Assembly: GCA_025769875.1 (NCBI GenBank)
Contig: JAGFNK010000044.1
Location: forward strand, 1 to 64,000
Source of the DNA: Russula earlei
Lineage: Eukaryota; Basidiomycota; Agaricomycetes; Russulales; Russulaceae
DNA: 64,000 nucleotides
Direction: 5' to 3'
Positions 34,640 to 46,739 of the stretch are shown one piece after another. Numbering within the stretch: the stretch's first letter is position 1; each line of letters begins with the position of its first letter. The position numbers and the translations under genes are program-made. The notes under the pieces were generated by a model. It was not told the origin of the DNA. It made no database searches and worked only from the letters and a program-made list of their open reading frames with translations.

Positions 34640-37123
34640 TAGTCGGGACTAAACACCCCATCAAGATTTTCACAGATCATGCCAATCTAGCTCACTATTG
34701 ACTCCCTCACAAGATCAACCGAAGAATTGCCAGATACATCTCAACACTTGCAGATTACCATTTTGAAATCCATCACAAACCAGGAACTTCCAACCGTGCA
34801 GATTCTCTCTCACGATGACCAGACCACAATGACGGATCAGGAGACAACCGAAACATCACAGCACTCCCTGACAAACGTTTTATTCACACACTCAACACCG
34901 AAGATCTGTATGAACAAGTACTAAAGGAGCAAAATAACCAACAATCAGATCTGCTCATGTGGAAGGTCAAACACAGCCTCCAAGAGGAAGAAGGTGCACT
35001 ATTCAAAGATGGAAAATTGGTAGTGCTGTATCAAGAACCCCTCTTATGAAAACTTCTACATACCTACCATGACAGTATCCTTGGCGGACACATGGGAAAT
35101 GCCCGAACCTTATATTCAATTCAGGAATCCTTCTGGTGGCCAAAAATGGCCTACTTCATCTGGGACTACATTCGAGGCTGCGCCACCTGTCAGGCCAACA
35201 AATCCTCTACACATCCAACTCACCCCCCAATTTACCCCATTCCCCCAGAATTTCAGAAACCCTTCCAAACTGTGGCCATTGATTGGATTGTCGACCTCCC
35301 ACCATCAGAAGGAAACAATGCTATTATGACCATCACTGACCATGACTCCACAAAAGTGGCCATATTCATACCTTGCCATAAGGACATGGGGACCCTACAG
35401 ATGGCTAAACTATTTTTACAATATGCCTTCCCATGGACCGGAGTTCCCTCCAAGATCATCTCCAACCACGACTCCCGTTTTACCTCCAATCTGTTTCAAG
35501 AAGTCTCCTGAGTCCTCGGGATCAACCAAAACCTGAGCACTGCATATCACCCCCAAACTGATGGACAGTCGGAAAGAACCAATCAAACTTTGGAAATGTA
35601 CCTGTGCATCTACACAGGGGAGAAACAAGAAGAATGGGCGCACTGGCTCCCCATAGCCCAATATCATTTTAACACCCACAAATCCACCACCACCAAGAAA
35701 ACCCCATACAAACTCCTCATAGGCTTTAACCCTCAAGGGCTTGGCACCCAACTTAAATCCAAGTTTCCTGGAATCCAAGAACGACTCCAAGCACTGAAAG
35801 ATATGAGGGAAGCAGCACAAGAAGCAATGAGGAGGACACAAAACAATTGGATCAAGGAAACTAAGTTCAAGGGTTTCAAAGAAGGACAGAAAGTTTGGTT
35901 AGAAGGCACTAACCTAAAAACCCCCCATCAGTTTCAGAAGTTCCATCCTAAGCGGTTCGGCCCTTTTACTGTCACCAAAAGAATCTCCCATGTTGCCTAC
36001 CAACTCTGACTTCCCCCCCAATGGAGCATCCATAATGTGTTTCACGCCTCCCTCCCATCTCCAGTCACAGAAACAGCTGAGCACGGACCAAACTTCTCTG
36101 AGCCACCACCTGATCTCCTGTCGGGAGAATATGAGGTTGAGAAGATCACCGCCCAACAGACCCATAGGAACTGACTCCAATACAGGGTCTGGTGGAAAGG
36201 GTATTCCGCAGCAGAAGACACATGGGAACCCCTCTCTAACCTTAAAAACACTCAAGATGCCATCACCATGTTCCACCTAGGACAACCCACTAAACTCCGT
36301 ACCATGTCTTCCACTAACCTTGACCCCACAGAATCACATCACTCAGACAAAAGTCTAGACGACCTAGAGGATCAGTTCCAAAACCTTACGATACAACAAT
36401 GTACCTTACTCCCCCAAATTAACACTCGTAACCCCCCTTCCTATTCAGTTAATGATCCCACTATCCCCAACCATGGACACACCATCTTCAATATAGCCAC
36501 CAGGGAACAACTTTTTTCCAGAATTCTCTCCCCTGGCGACTTCCGTGGCTTTCAACTTCTCATGATGGACCCCCATTTTTCAGAATTTCATTTATCCATA
36601 TGAAGGGCAGTACTTATGGACTTGGTTTGGAACTACATTACATGGTCAGCCTCCATAAATACCCCCACTCCTTCAGAGTGGTCAGCTTGGCACCATGGAC
36701 ATGCTACTTCTGCTTACAACACTCCCATGTCCTCCCCAGCCCCCGCTTCATCTCCCTTACCCGTCCTTACCCCTTCCCCCACTATTATACAAGAGCCTCT
36801 CTCACCTGAGGTTATACAACACATCATCAACCAACGCACGCTCATCGTCCCTGATGAGGCAGAACTCCAAGACCTTGCTGCCACCCTCAACCCCCTAGCC
36901 ATCTGAGAAGGAACGCCTTCGCCGACCCCAACTGAAGCAGACCCCACTCACCCTGGCCCCCCCTGGTTTGTTTATGAACCCTATACACATATTCCCCTGT
37001 TTTACATTAACTTCAATGGGCGACGACACCTATTACCATACTTACATGTTGCTTTGTACAATGACAAACCCATGCTTCTAGGAACTATGGGTCAAGGAGA
37101 ACCTGCTTATGGAGAAAAGCTCA
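34640..37123 (+). pseudogene. G1 RNase H end, integrase, chromodomain, extension (decayed)
   Basis: Colinear with G2: TDHANLAHY, HTYHDSILGGHMGN, CATCQANK, TITDHDSTK, then SNHDSRFTS where G2 keeps SDRDPRFTS, so a neighbour of the catalytic site has also changed. Later parts read TAYHPQTDGQSERTNQTLE, FGPFTVTKRISH, the chromodomain WWKGYSAAEDTWEP, and the extension up to GEKLI. TGA stops at 35047, 35509, 36007, about 36172, 36601 and about 36906 match CGA in G2 or its likely ancestor. It is interrupted at 37123 by the Tc1-like element. Confidence 0.88.
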
Positions 37124-37125
37124 TA

Positions 37126-38746
37126 CAGTGACCCAAAAAAACCGTTCAAATGTTTTGTACATTTTCATTGTATTGACCATATCTAGAGAACCACTGCAGC
37201 TAATAATATGTAACTAGGTTTGTTTTCAAGCTCTACATCATAGCTTTGTAATGGTATACTTTATACAGCATAAGCATAATTATTTAGGAATATATAAGGT
37301 ATGTTTGCTGGTGTACCCATTTGAACAGTTTTTTGGCCTTGGTAAGTGAATTCATTATTTCTCAGATTAAGATTCATATTCTTTCCCCAGAGGGCTAAAA
37401 TCGAACATGGAGGTCATGTGACCTATAATAAACTCAAACCATGTGCAAATAAGCCAAAACAGCTGCTTCTTCTTCACCAACAACATCATGAAGTCTCTTC
37501 TTCCTCATGAAGTCAACTACATCATCTCCCTTCTCCAGGCCAACCATTCAGTTCGTAACATTGCCAAGGCAGCACACAGAAGCATTGGTTCAATCACCAA
37601 CATTCACCAGAAATACCTTCCTGACCTTCCAAAGTCCTCTGGAGGTCGTCCTTCCAAGCTCTCTAACCTTGACATCCGCTTTGCCACACGCCTTCTTAGC
37701 TCTGGAGAAGCAGATACTGCTCCTCAGGTTGCTAGAAGGTTGGAGGTCATCAAAGAGTCCACTATCTCCAATCAGACCATTCGAAACTACCTTAACAAGG
37801 CAGGCTTGAAGGCAGTTACAAAGAAGAAGAGGCCTTACCTTAAACCAAGTCACTATAGGGCCAGAAAGGACTTTGCAGAAAAGTACCTATACTGGACTGT
37901 GGAGGACTGGAAGAGGGTAATTTGGTCAGATGAGACCAAAATCAATCGTATGGGCTCAGATGGCAAGAAATGGGCTTGGAAAAAAAGAGGAGAGCACCTT
38001 TCTGAACGCCTTGTTCAGCCAACAGTCAAACATGGAGGAGGTTCCTTGATGTTGTGGGGCTGCATGTCTTGGGAAGGAGTTGGGCATGCAGCAAAGATTG
38101 ATGGAAAGATGGATGCTGAACTTTATTGCAGCATTTTGGAGGATGAACTACTTGCATCTATCAAGTATTTCAAGAAGAAATGCAAAGATACCCTCTTTCA
38201 ACAGGACAATGCCTCTATCCACAAGAGCAGGCTTGCCACATCTTGGTTCCAAGACCACAGAATTCAGGTCATGGACTGGCCAGCTCAATCCCCAGACCTC
38301 AATCCTATTGAGCATCTTTGGGCTCATCTCAAAAAGAAGCTTGCAGCTTATCCAACACCCCCTAAGGGAATCAATGAACTTTGGGAGCGCACACAGCTGG
38401 AATGGGAGGCCATTGATCAAACTGTTGTGCAGAATTTGATAGAAAGTATGCCTAGGAGGGTGGAAGAGGTGTTCAAAGCAAATGGAGGATACACAAACTA
38501 CTAATTTTTGGCATATACCCTATTTAGATACCAAGGCAAAAAAACTGTTCAAATGGATACACTGGAAGAAATACCTTATATCTTCTTACATAATTATGTT
38601 CATAGTATATATAGTATTTCATTACAAAGCTATGATGTAGAGCTTTAAAACAAGCCCACTAACATGTTATCAGCTGCAGTGGTTCTCTAGATATGGTTAA
38701 TACAATGAACATGTACAAAACATTTGAACAGTTTTTTGGGTCACTG
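37126..38746 (+). mobile_element. Intact Tc1/mariner-like transposon, TSD TA
   Basis: 1,621 bp with terminal inverted repeats of about 218 bp (37126-37344 and 38529-38746), starting CAGTGACCCAAAAAA, flanked by TA at 37124-37125 and 38747-38748. It inserted into the G1 Pol extension: removing it rejoins GEKLI to the downstream frame. It has few signs of decay compared with its host. Confidence 0.95.
37488..38504 (+). CDS. Tc1-like DD34E transposase
   Basis: 338 residues from the ATG at 37488 (the frame extends 15 codons upstream but only from GTG). The N-terminal helix-turn-helix pair is MKSLLPHEVNYIISLLQ with SVRNIAKAA, then a GRPSKLS linker and a second HTH with STISNQTIRNYL. Catalytic triad: D in IWSDETKINRMGSDG, D in LFQQDNASIHKS, E in SPDLNPIEHLWAH. 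Exactly 34 residues separate the second D from E, as in Tc1 elements. It cuts and pastes the element at TA sites in the nucleus. The frame is complete without stops, so the copy may be active. Confidence 0.93.
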   Translation: MKSLLPHEVNYIISLLQANHSVRNIAKAAHRSIGSITNIHQKYLPDLPKSSGGRPSKLSNLDIRFATRLLSSGEADTAPQVARRLEVIKESTISNQTIRNYLNKAGLKAVTKKKRPYLKPSHYRARKDFAEKYLYWTVEDWKRVIWSDETKINRMGSDGKKWAWKKRGEHLSERLVQPTVKHGGGSLMLWGCMSWEGVGHAAKIDGKMDAELYCSILEDELLASIKYFKKKCKDTLFQQDNASIHKSRLATSWFQDHRIQVMDWPAQSPDLNPIEHLWAHLKKKLAAYPTPPKGINELWERTQLEWEAIDQTVVQNLIESMPRRVEEVFKANGGYTNY

Positions 38747-38748
38747 TA

Positions 38749-39630
38749 GCTCGGCCTGTCGTCTCTGCCCCCCACCCTGCCACCACTGCCTCTGACCTCC
38801 ACCTCTTGATTGAGGACCACCCTTTCCACTTTGACATTGCTCAGGCTCTTGAGAACCTCCATGATCCTGGTGCCCTTGCCGACGTCTACCGCCTCTGCAC
38901 CGCCTCTTTCCAGCTAAAAGTCTTAGAGGGCAAGCATGCCTCCATCCAAGGAGCCCTAAGTGTCCTTCAAGGACAGCTCGCTGATCGACTCCACGAGATC
39001 CAATCCCACACCAAAGAAACCGCCGCCATCCGCAGCCACCTTTGAGCCAATAACACCTCCATCCGAGTCCATCACCAACTCAACAACCTGATGACCGACA
39101 GGGGCCTCACCCGTAACACCGGAGCATTTTACTCGTTAGCGGGAAGCTATGACAGGATTGAGAAGTCAAAGGAACCATCCGCTCCCCCTTCCCCTCCACT
39201 ACCCACTCGTCCCACTCTTTCCTTACCTTAACCCCCCCCCTTGAGTACCTTCCTCGTGTTGTCGACCAGTCCCAGAACAATGCCCCCATGGGGTCACCCT
39301 CCCACTTCCCTCAAATGTTCTCTGACGATGCTAGCACCCCCAACACCCCTCTCACCCCTGCATGTATGACTAAAGCACAGCATCATCAGCTTCAAAAGTG
39401 ACAACACATTTGCAAACACTGTAACACCAGAGGGCACTGGAACAAGGACTGTAACAGGCCTCATACCAACTGTAGTGGTCAAGTGGATTGTATCCTCAGG
39501 AGGACTCACCAAAGCTACAGAGGCTTCTGCCCCAGGGCAATGGGACCCCAGAGCGCATGGCCAGAAGTTGAAGGCAATGAACTCTGTGAGTCGGGCCCTG
39601 AGACCGATTAGTTCGGAAAACTAAGCATGA
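38749..39630 (+). pseudogene. G1 Pol extension end (decayed)
   Basis: Resumes after the Tc1-like element: RPVVSAP-like start, ADVYRLCTASFQLKVLEGK, SIQGALSVLQGQLADRLHEIQ (coiled coil), then a decayed final knuckle HICKHCNTRGHWNKDC near 39410. It is colinear with G2 53095-53915. Confidence 0.85.
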
Positions 39631-39641
39631 GGGGGGCATGA

Positions 39642-40261
39642 TGTTGTGATCTACCCCCTTGTTGGTTCGTCCATAATCTCTTTCATCACTGTTCTTTCGT
39701 CACCCTTGTCCCCTCAGTTACCATTTCATCCCTTGATGCTGATGGTCCCTTATTGTTTCATCTATTGTGTTTCACTTATTGTGTTTCACTTATTGTGTTT
39801 CACCTATTGTCGAGTTACTTTTGCTATTGGCTCACCTTTATCTATTGTTCTGCTTATGGTACTGTACAGCCTCGCTACATACAGTATTTAAGCGCCTGTA
39901 GAAGCTGGGGAATGCCCCAAGCTTAGCTTTGTCCCATCTCCTGTCACATCCCTTCACCCTGTATTGTCTCTCAAATCACAACTTGTGTTGTGCTGGCTTA
40001 CACTCTGCTTGACCTGAGCTCATCACAAGGAACCTTCGTGTTTCTCTTCCTCCTCTGCTTCTCCATCATCGTCCTCCTCTTCTGTGAAACCAGGAGATCA
40101 ACTCTGTCTGCGGATTAGGTCATCCTTGACTTAGTCTTGAGACGCTAAACCCCTGAACTGGTCTCCTTGAGCCGGCCCCCACTGAACCCTTGAACCAAGT
40201 CACAGGGACTTGGCCCCACCAAACCCTGAGCTAACACTCTTACGGCCGCGACGCCGTAACA
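39642..40261 (+). repeat. G1 3' LTR
   Basis: 620 bp, ends GCCGTAACA, followed by target duplication CACAC. Confidence 0.93.
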
Positions 40262-40266
40262 CACAC

Positions 40267-40900
40267 ACCCCAGCACCATGCCTGAGAGGGAATGCCACTA
40301 CACTTGTGCTGAGTGCCTAGTTAAAAAATAACTCAAATTTCATCAGGTATACAAAAAGTGCACCATCAGATGCCACCACTGTCATCTTATTCTTCAGTGA
40401 CAATGGAATGATCAGCTACATGAGCCTCAGCACCATCTTACTACCCTCTCAGACTTGTCATCCATTTCTTCCAACTCTGACTTGGAAAGTCATGGTTCAG
40501 TGGAATCCAGCATAACAAACTGGTCTGATATACTTGGCCCCAACTGGCAATCCACAAGTTCCTTCTCCAGTTATGGGTCAGCCATCAATGGGATCAATTT
40601 TGATGGTGATGTTTCTGAGCTTGTATTGATCAATGCACAAGCAAGCCCTGAAAATGAGAGCAATAATAACATCTACTTGGAGTTTGGTGATGATGAGACA
40701 TCCAATGTTGGTTCCTTGGATGATGACCAACAGTACAGGCCATGTTTGAAGACCTGGATTAGGGAAGAGATCAAGCATATGTATGGCAAACAGTATGAGG
40801 TCCCATGCACTAGAATCCTGAAACCAGACAAACCTTTTTTTTTATCACCTTCTCATAATTCCCAAAGCTGGCAGACCCAAAGACTTTCATGGTGAATTAT
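40267..40900 (+). pseudogene. Cys/His-rich ORF fragment, probably transposase N-part
   Basis: A frame from about 40278 (MPERECHYTCAEC, two stops, KCTIRCHHCHL) leads into an open stretch SNSDLESHGSVESSITNW and WIREEIKHMYGKQYEV. The paired CxxC/HxxC motifs followed by an acidic serine-rich region resemble N-termini of fungal cut-and-paste transposases, but I cannot assign a family. It is directly 3' of G1 and may be the locus that G1 inserted into. Confidence 0.35.
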
Positions 40901-41019
40901 AGGTCTCACCATACACATTCAACTGCCTTGTTACAAGGATTTCCATTGACCCAGTTTTTGCAAATAACTCAAAAACTGTGCTGCAGACACCTGTTGAAGA
41001 ACAGCTTGCTAGTGTTCTT

Positions 41020-41155
41020 CTGGCCCGGCTTGGCCTGAAAGCCCTGGCTTTGGACTGGCTCGAGGGAGCTTTGGCTTTCTCAAACCCTGAGCCAGGCCAA
41101 AGCCATCAAATCCAGTTGGCTTCGGCTTGGCTTGGCCTAGGCCATGGCTTTTATG
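41020..41155. repeat. GGCC-rich short repeat, copy 1
   Basis: Built of words such as GGCCCGGCTTGGCCTG and AGGCCAAAGCCATCAAATCC. The second copy at 56482-56620 shares GGCCAAAGCCATCAA and the composition. It resembles a small non-autonomous element, but no terminal repeats or duplications are clear. Confidence 0.5.
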
Positions 41156-41219
41156 TGTAAAATATGCTTAGTTGTCAAATGAATAGTGGAGCAATGTTGC
41201 ATCAATGGAAGCTACTATG

Positions 41220-41600
41220 CTATTCAGACCAATTCATAGTCTCCTTGTCTTCATCCTCAATCAGTAGCTCATCCCAAGAAAACCCTTCAATGTCTGATTC
41301 CTCCTCAGCATTGTTCGAATCCCCTCTAACCACATCTGCTAAACCTTCATCACGTTCCTCCAATTCCAATGTTGATGATGGTGCAGGTTCTTGGAAGAGC
41401 AAGTCACACCAGATTGCACATTTGATGCACTGGAGGGCCTCCACAATGTCACCCGTGAGACAACTGTGGCATTTTGATATTGTGATCCCCCCCTGCAAGA
41501 ATGCATGCTCACTCGAGACTGATGATGACATAATTTCAAGATAGTCCCACGTGAGTGAACCCCATGTGGGATGATAGCATTGTGCATTGTACTACAAGAT
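41220..41600 (-). pseudogene. hAT transposase C-terminal fragment
   Basis: Reads YHPTWGSLTWDYLEIMSSSV, SSEHAFLQGGITISK, CLTGDIVEALQCIKCAIW. This is the pattern of the hAT dimerisation domain (conserved small-residue stretch, SSE-F-GG, then a leucine-rich helix), followed by an acidic tail. The upstream catalytic part is not readable. Two overlapping frames exist, so frameshifts are likely. Confidence 0.65.
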
Positions 41601-42164
41601 GTTGTTAGACACAGGTCATCAGAGTGTTCAGTTCGAAATACTCACACCCCACCACTGGACTGCCATCCAGCCTTCCAGCACTTGCTCAGGAACATCCATA
41701 TAGGCTTGGTAGTCGCAAAGCCATGGCCATTGAGGGTCATCTGGCACATCCACCCCTATATCAGCTGTGTGGTCTTCTTCATTGTCATCAAGTTCTCGAA
41801 GCAGAGCTCACAGGCCCTTGCTCTTTGTTGATAGTACCGGTCACATTGTCACGGGACCACTACACAACCGTAGCCACCATTCTTTAAACTAAATGTGCTG
41901 AGCAAATGAAATGGGAGAGAGGGACATGGACATACCTTGGCGAGATTGCACAGGTGGCATTGGATCATGGCTATAGTAGCCCTGCGACTGGCCCTGTGAC
42001 AGAAAAAGATGTACCTGATTCCCATCACTAACTGTAGGACCCCACGGCAGATTCCCCAACACAGTGGCATTATCTACAGGATACAGGTCAGGGGTGCTCA
42101 CAATGCGGGGTTGCAGGCTCACTCTCCATGCCACAACGCAATGGCCTTTCTCCAGTGCATGGAA
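41601..42164. other. Unassigned DNA left of copia C2
   Basis: A minus-strand frame at 41889-42134 has no family resemblance. Right at 42165 lies TGTTC, the C2 target site. On the minus strand this region continues from 55932, once C2 is removed. Confidence 0.4.
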
Positions 42165-42169
42165 TGTTC

Positions 42170-42648
42170 TGTTGAAAATGCACAGTGTGTGTGATTAGAT
42201 AGCAGCAGATGATAAGATTGCAGGCAGATCTATCAGACAATAGTTCAGTTTAGTTGATACAAAACTGATATAAATAGTGTACCTATCAGACAATAGCTAC
42301 AACGTGTTATCAGTACAGAGCAATAAGATATCATAGACTAAGTACTCACTGCAGTTTAGTTGATACAAAACTGAAGTGATCTACGTGCTTTGTGGTGTTC
42401 TTAAGTACCTGAGACCGCCACTAAGTGCAGTGCAGCTAACTACCATTATGGATCACTAAGTATGTCCGAGGATCAGTGGTAACTAGCTACCAATTGTCCG
42501 AAATCATCTAATCAATGTCTCTAACACATGCTGCAGCGTATGAGCTGAAGCCAGTAATGCCCGGTCCAGGTGATCCGACACATCAATGCATCAGAGTTGT
42601 GATTGCATCACAACGCACCTGGGGCTCAGGCCAGTGCTGATCTCAACA
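42170..42648 (-). repeat. C2 3' LTR
   Basis: 479 bp. Contains two tandem versions of the hairpin CAGTTTAGTTGATACAAAACTG and of CTATCAGACAATAG. Confidence 0.93.
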
Positions 42649-42681
42649 TTCCCCCATGATTAGGACAGTAGGTAGGTCAGA

Positions 42682-44700
42682 TCAAAGGAGACCTAAACCA
42701 TCGACAAAGGCCTGAAGCAATGTGTGAGCAAGTGGCTTGGTGAGGCCATCAGCAAGCATCTCTCCTGTAGGTGTACAGATCAGTGTGACCAGTCCATCTT
42801 CAATATATTGACGAATGGCATGATGCTTGATAGGGATATGTTTTGATCGTCTTCTGGTGACTGGATTGAGCATGAGATCAACTGCACCTTTGTTATCACC
42901 ATGTATTGGAATCAGATTGGAGATTTGGTAGCCGATTTCGGAGAAGAAGCTCCGATACCATGCGGCTTGATTAGCTGCATCAGTTAATGCCATATATTCG
43001 GCTTGAGTGGTACTTTGGGCAACAGTCTTCTGTTTGCACGATGACCAAGAGATCGCAGTGCTAGATAGTAGGAAGACATAGCCCGAGGTGGAACAAAAGT
43101 CATCTGCATTGTCTCCGAGGCTAGAGTCAGAGAACCTGTGTAGTCCACTATCACGCACGCCATCATAACGCAGCTTAAGATCTAAAGTGCTGTTAAGATG
43201 AGATAGCACATATTTAGCAAGGCGTAGATGTTGCGATGAGGGATTAGATGAGTATTGGGTGAGTTGAGAGACTGCAAATGATATGTCTGGTCTTGTCCCG
43301 ATCTGCACATAGAGAAGGCTGCCAATAATACGTTGAAAGTGTTTTATTTCGTCAGGCGTTGCCTTTCCAGAGTGCTTGACCAAGTGGACATCTGCCCCGG
43401 AGGGCAGTGGAGTGCGGACCGGATTGGAATCTGCCATCCTGAAGCAATTGACGATCTCCAAGATGTATCTAGATTGATCAATGTCTAGCCACTTAGCCAA
43501 GTGATCACGCATGACACGAATCCCAAGATAGGACTCGATCTCGCCTAGATCAGTCATCTCGTAGTGCGTGGACAATGATTCCTTAATATCTGCAATCAGT
43601 GGGAGTGAATCGCCTAAGATGGTGACATCATCAACATAGAGGATAATGATTATGGTCCCCCCTGTGTCTTGGGGATGATAAACTCCAGCATCTGAGTGTG
43701 TGCACGTGAAGCTGAGTCCAGTGAGCACTCCATGGAACTGCAAGTTCCATGCGCACGAGGCTTGTTTGAGGCCATAGAGTGCCTCCTTTAAGTGACAGAC
43801 TTTGTCTTCCTGGTTTGGAGTGATGAAACCTTGAGGTTGCTCCATGTAGATCTCTTCCTCCAGTGTGCCATTGAGGAATGCTGACTTGACGTCCATTTGG
43901 TGGATCTCCCAATTTTCCAGCGCGGCCAACGCTAGTAGCAGTCTCAAAGACTCAAACCTGGCAACTGGTGAGAAGGTTTCATCATAATCAATTCCCTCTA
44001 CTTGGGTGAACCCCTTTGCGACCAAACGCGCACAAAATCTGCCATCAGATTTGCGTGCAAACACCCATCTTGATCTGACGGCCTTATGGCCTGGTGGTAG
44101 ATCAACAAGATCCCAGGTACCATTTTTAGCGAGCGCATCGATCTCATATTGACACGCAGCTCTCCATTCATCGGCAGATTCCGATGACATGGCTTCCTGA
44201 AATGTAGCCAGAGTGATCACTTCTGCCATCACTAAGAGTGCCATATGCAATAGGCGCCCCCCCGCATCTGCGTTAGTAGTAACAAATCTAGGATTAGGAC
44301 ACGGATTAGACCAAAGATGTCTAGGGGAGGGTGGACGCGGTGGACCAAAGGATGGTCCCGGTAAGGCTGAGTGAGGCTGGCACAGACAAACTTGGCGCAC
44401 AGGCTGCACGCGGCATGGTGGAGTGTGCGGAACAGGCTGAGTGGAAGGGGTATGATAAAGTGAATTTGGTGTATTGGGATTTAGTGGGGTTTCCAGAGGT
44501 GCGGGACTAGGCGCACGTGCTTCCGCATGATAAGGATAAGGGACAGTGAGTATCTCCGGTCCTAAAGGGACCAAGGATTGTGCCGGAGGAGGAGCGACAC
44601 TAGCATCTCCCCTGGCTGGTAGTATGCACTCATCGAAGATGACATCACGCGATAAAAATAACTTTCAGGTAGATTGATTCCAGAGTCGATAACCCTTAGA
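42682..44700 (-). pseudogene. C2 reverse transcriptase and RNase H
   Basis: Open for 630 codons: a proline-rich linker, then WRAACQYEIDALAKNGTWDL, VDYDETFSPVARFESLR-like motifs, ALYGLKQASCAW, and ILYVDDVTILGD with the YVDD catalytic pair. RNase H shows AQSTTQAEYMALTDA, HGDNKGAVDL and RRSKHIPIKHHAIR. Copia RT copies the element RNA, primed by a tRNA or its fragment. No internal stop is seen; only the upstream stops separate it from integrase. Confidence 0.92.
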
Positions 44701-44754
44701 CCCAGACTCATACCCAACGAAGATCATCTCGACTGATCTCAGATCAAGCTTCTT

Positions 44755-45900
44755 TCATTTGTTGGCAGGCATGTGTACATATGCCTTACATCTGAAGACG
44801 TGGAAATAGGAGATGTCCGGAATGTGACCGTCCGTCCATAATGTATGAGGTGTGCGCCAATTAAGAACGTGAGTAGGAGTCCAATTGTGAATGTGAATGG
44901 CTGCATCAGTAGCAAGCTCCCAGAACCCAAGACTGAGACCAGCAGCATGAATCATGGCGCGCATCTTATCTTCAAGGGTTCGGTTCCATCGTTCAGCAAC
45001 TCTGTTCTGTTGTGGCGAACCTGGTATTGTTAATCTGTGTTCGATCCCCCATTGATCTAAGACCGATCTGAGTGCGCCCGACAAGTACTCCCCTCCGCAA
45101 TCTGAGTGCAATGCTTTGATTTTATTGTGAGTCTGATTTTCCAACCATGCAAGATATTTCTTAAACGCATCGGCACACTGATCTTTAGATTTGAGGAAGT
45201 ACACTACTCCATAGCAAGAGTAGTCATCAATGAACATTGCCCAGTAGTTGGTGCCTCGGATAGACCGGACCTGCATCGGACCAGCTAAGTCAGTATGGAT
45301 GATTTGTAGCCAACGATCCGATCGCTTAGGGGAGGCTGAGAAAGGTAGTCGCATCTGTTTGCCGAGTTCACACCCCTGGCAAGGGGAGTGATCGTGATCC
45401 TTGGGGTTAAGCGAGATTCCATTAACAGAATTGCTGTGAGTGATTAATGCACAGTGAGACATATGTCCCATGTGCTGATGCCAGATGTGAAGTGGTAATA
45501 CACCTGATTGTGCATGGAGAGCTGAAGATGAGAAATCAATGTAGAATAGATTGTGATCCAGGTATCCTTGTGCGATCTTCCGATCTTTGATGTAGATTTG
45601 ACACTCCTTTTGAGTAAATGTGATGTGTCCCCCCTTCCAGAGCAGCGTGCTGACTGAGAAGTAACATGCGTCGGCCTCTGGAACATGCATAACGTCTGTG
45701 AGGGTCAATTGAATATCTCCATTTCCTCCGGGCAGTAGGACAGACACTGATCCGGTCCCAATCTGCTTGATGATTGCATGACCTCCAAGATTGACTGACC
45801 CGGAGGCCAGAGTGTAGGTGATGAAGTCGGTCCAGGACAGACTAATATGATGGGTTGCTCCAGAGTCAATCATCCAGCGGGATCTAGCCACCGTGTAAAG
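44755..45900 (-). pseudogene. C2 protease and integrase
   Basis: The protease is WMIDSGATHHISLS, the zinc part HQHMGHMSHC with CQGCELGKQM, and the core HTDLAGPM, HSDCGGEYLSG and QQNRVAERWNRTLE, with all three acidic catalytic residues kept. The frame is open for about 380 codons and ends at a TGA after MPANK, where C1 reads a tryptophan codon (TGG to TGA). After that it reads on to YESGSKGY and a second TGA near 44670. Confidence 0.92.
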
Positions 45901-45906
45901 GGAAAT

Positions 45907-46280
45907 TCAAATATCATTTTCATCATCCGAGACCTCCATAATGATAGCGCTAGTCTCTACTATGTGCACGTTGACCTTTCTGTTAGTTCCTGCGCTGGTC
46001 TCTGACTCTTTCTTCGCCTTCTCCTCCTCATCCTTTTTCTTCTTTCTGCACTCTGGAGACTTGTGTCCAAGTTTCTGACAATAATAGCATTTCATTTTGG
46101 GCTTGTCTTTGTCCTTTTTGACTGGAGCGACTTTGTTAAGAGACGCGGAGGAGCCGGCCCGTCATTGAGGATCCAATCTTGGATCGTCTGAGGATTAAGA
46201 TCAGCGGGATCGCCACCAGCTAAGATAGTTTGCGCTAGACCCGAGTAAGCTTCAGGTAAAGCTCGGAGAATGATAAGACT
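45907..46280 (-). pseudogene. C2 Gag, C-terminal part with zinc knuckle
   Basis: Continues with RALPEAYSGLAQTILAG and the knuckle CYYCQKLGHKSPEC (CX2CX4HX4C), then a lysine/glutamate-rich tail. It is contiguous with 54760 once S1/G2 and a target duplication are removed. Confidence 0.88.
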
Positions 46281-46739
46281 CTAGATGTTGTGATCTACCC
46301 CCTTGTTGGTCCGTCCATAATTCCTTTTGTTATTGTTCTCTTGTCACCCTCGTCCCCTTGGTTATCGTTTCATCCCTTGATGCTGATGGTCACCTATTGT
46401 GTTTCACCTATTTGTGTTTCACTTATTGTGTTTCACCCATTGTCAAGTTACTTTTGCTATTGGCTCATCTTTGTCTATTGTTCTGCTTATGGTACTGTAC
46501 AGCCTCGCTACATACAGTATTTAAGCGCCTGTAGAAGCTGGGGAATGCCCCAAGCTTAGCTTTGTCCCATTCCTGTCGCATCCGTTTGCCCTGTACTGTC
46601 TCTCAATCACAACTTGTGTTGTGCTGGCTTTCATCTTGCTTGACCTGAGCACACCTCAAGGAACCCTTGTGTTCCTCTTCCTCCTCTGCCTCTCTCTCAT
46701 CATCCTCCTCTTCTGCGGAACCAGAAGATCAACTCTGTC

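Larger units (their letters stand above)
29838..40261 (+). mobile_element. Ty3/gypsy element G1, decayed sister of G2
   Basis: LTRs at 29838-30445 and 39642-40261, TSD CACAC at 29833-29837 and 40262-40266. Interior is colinear with G2, interrupted by solo LTR L5d (33672-34634) and a Tc1-like transposon (37126-38746). Nearly every stop in pol corresponds to CGA or CGG in G2. PBS AAGCTAAGCTT follows the 5' LTR after one base, and the polypurine tract GAGGGGGGCATGA precedes the 3' LTR. Confidence 0.95.

Noticed and set aside
37443..37487. Fifteen-residue N-terminal addition to the Tc1-like transposase
   Set aside because: It opens at GTG, not ATG. The ATG at 37488 gives the family-typical start.
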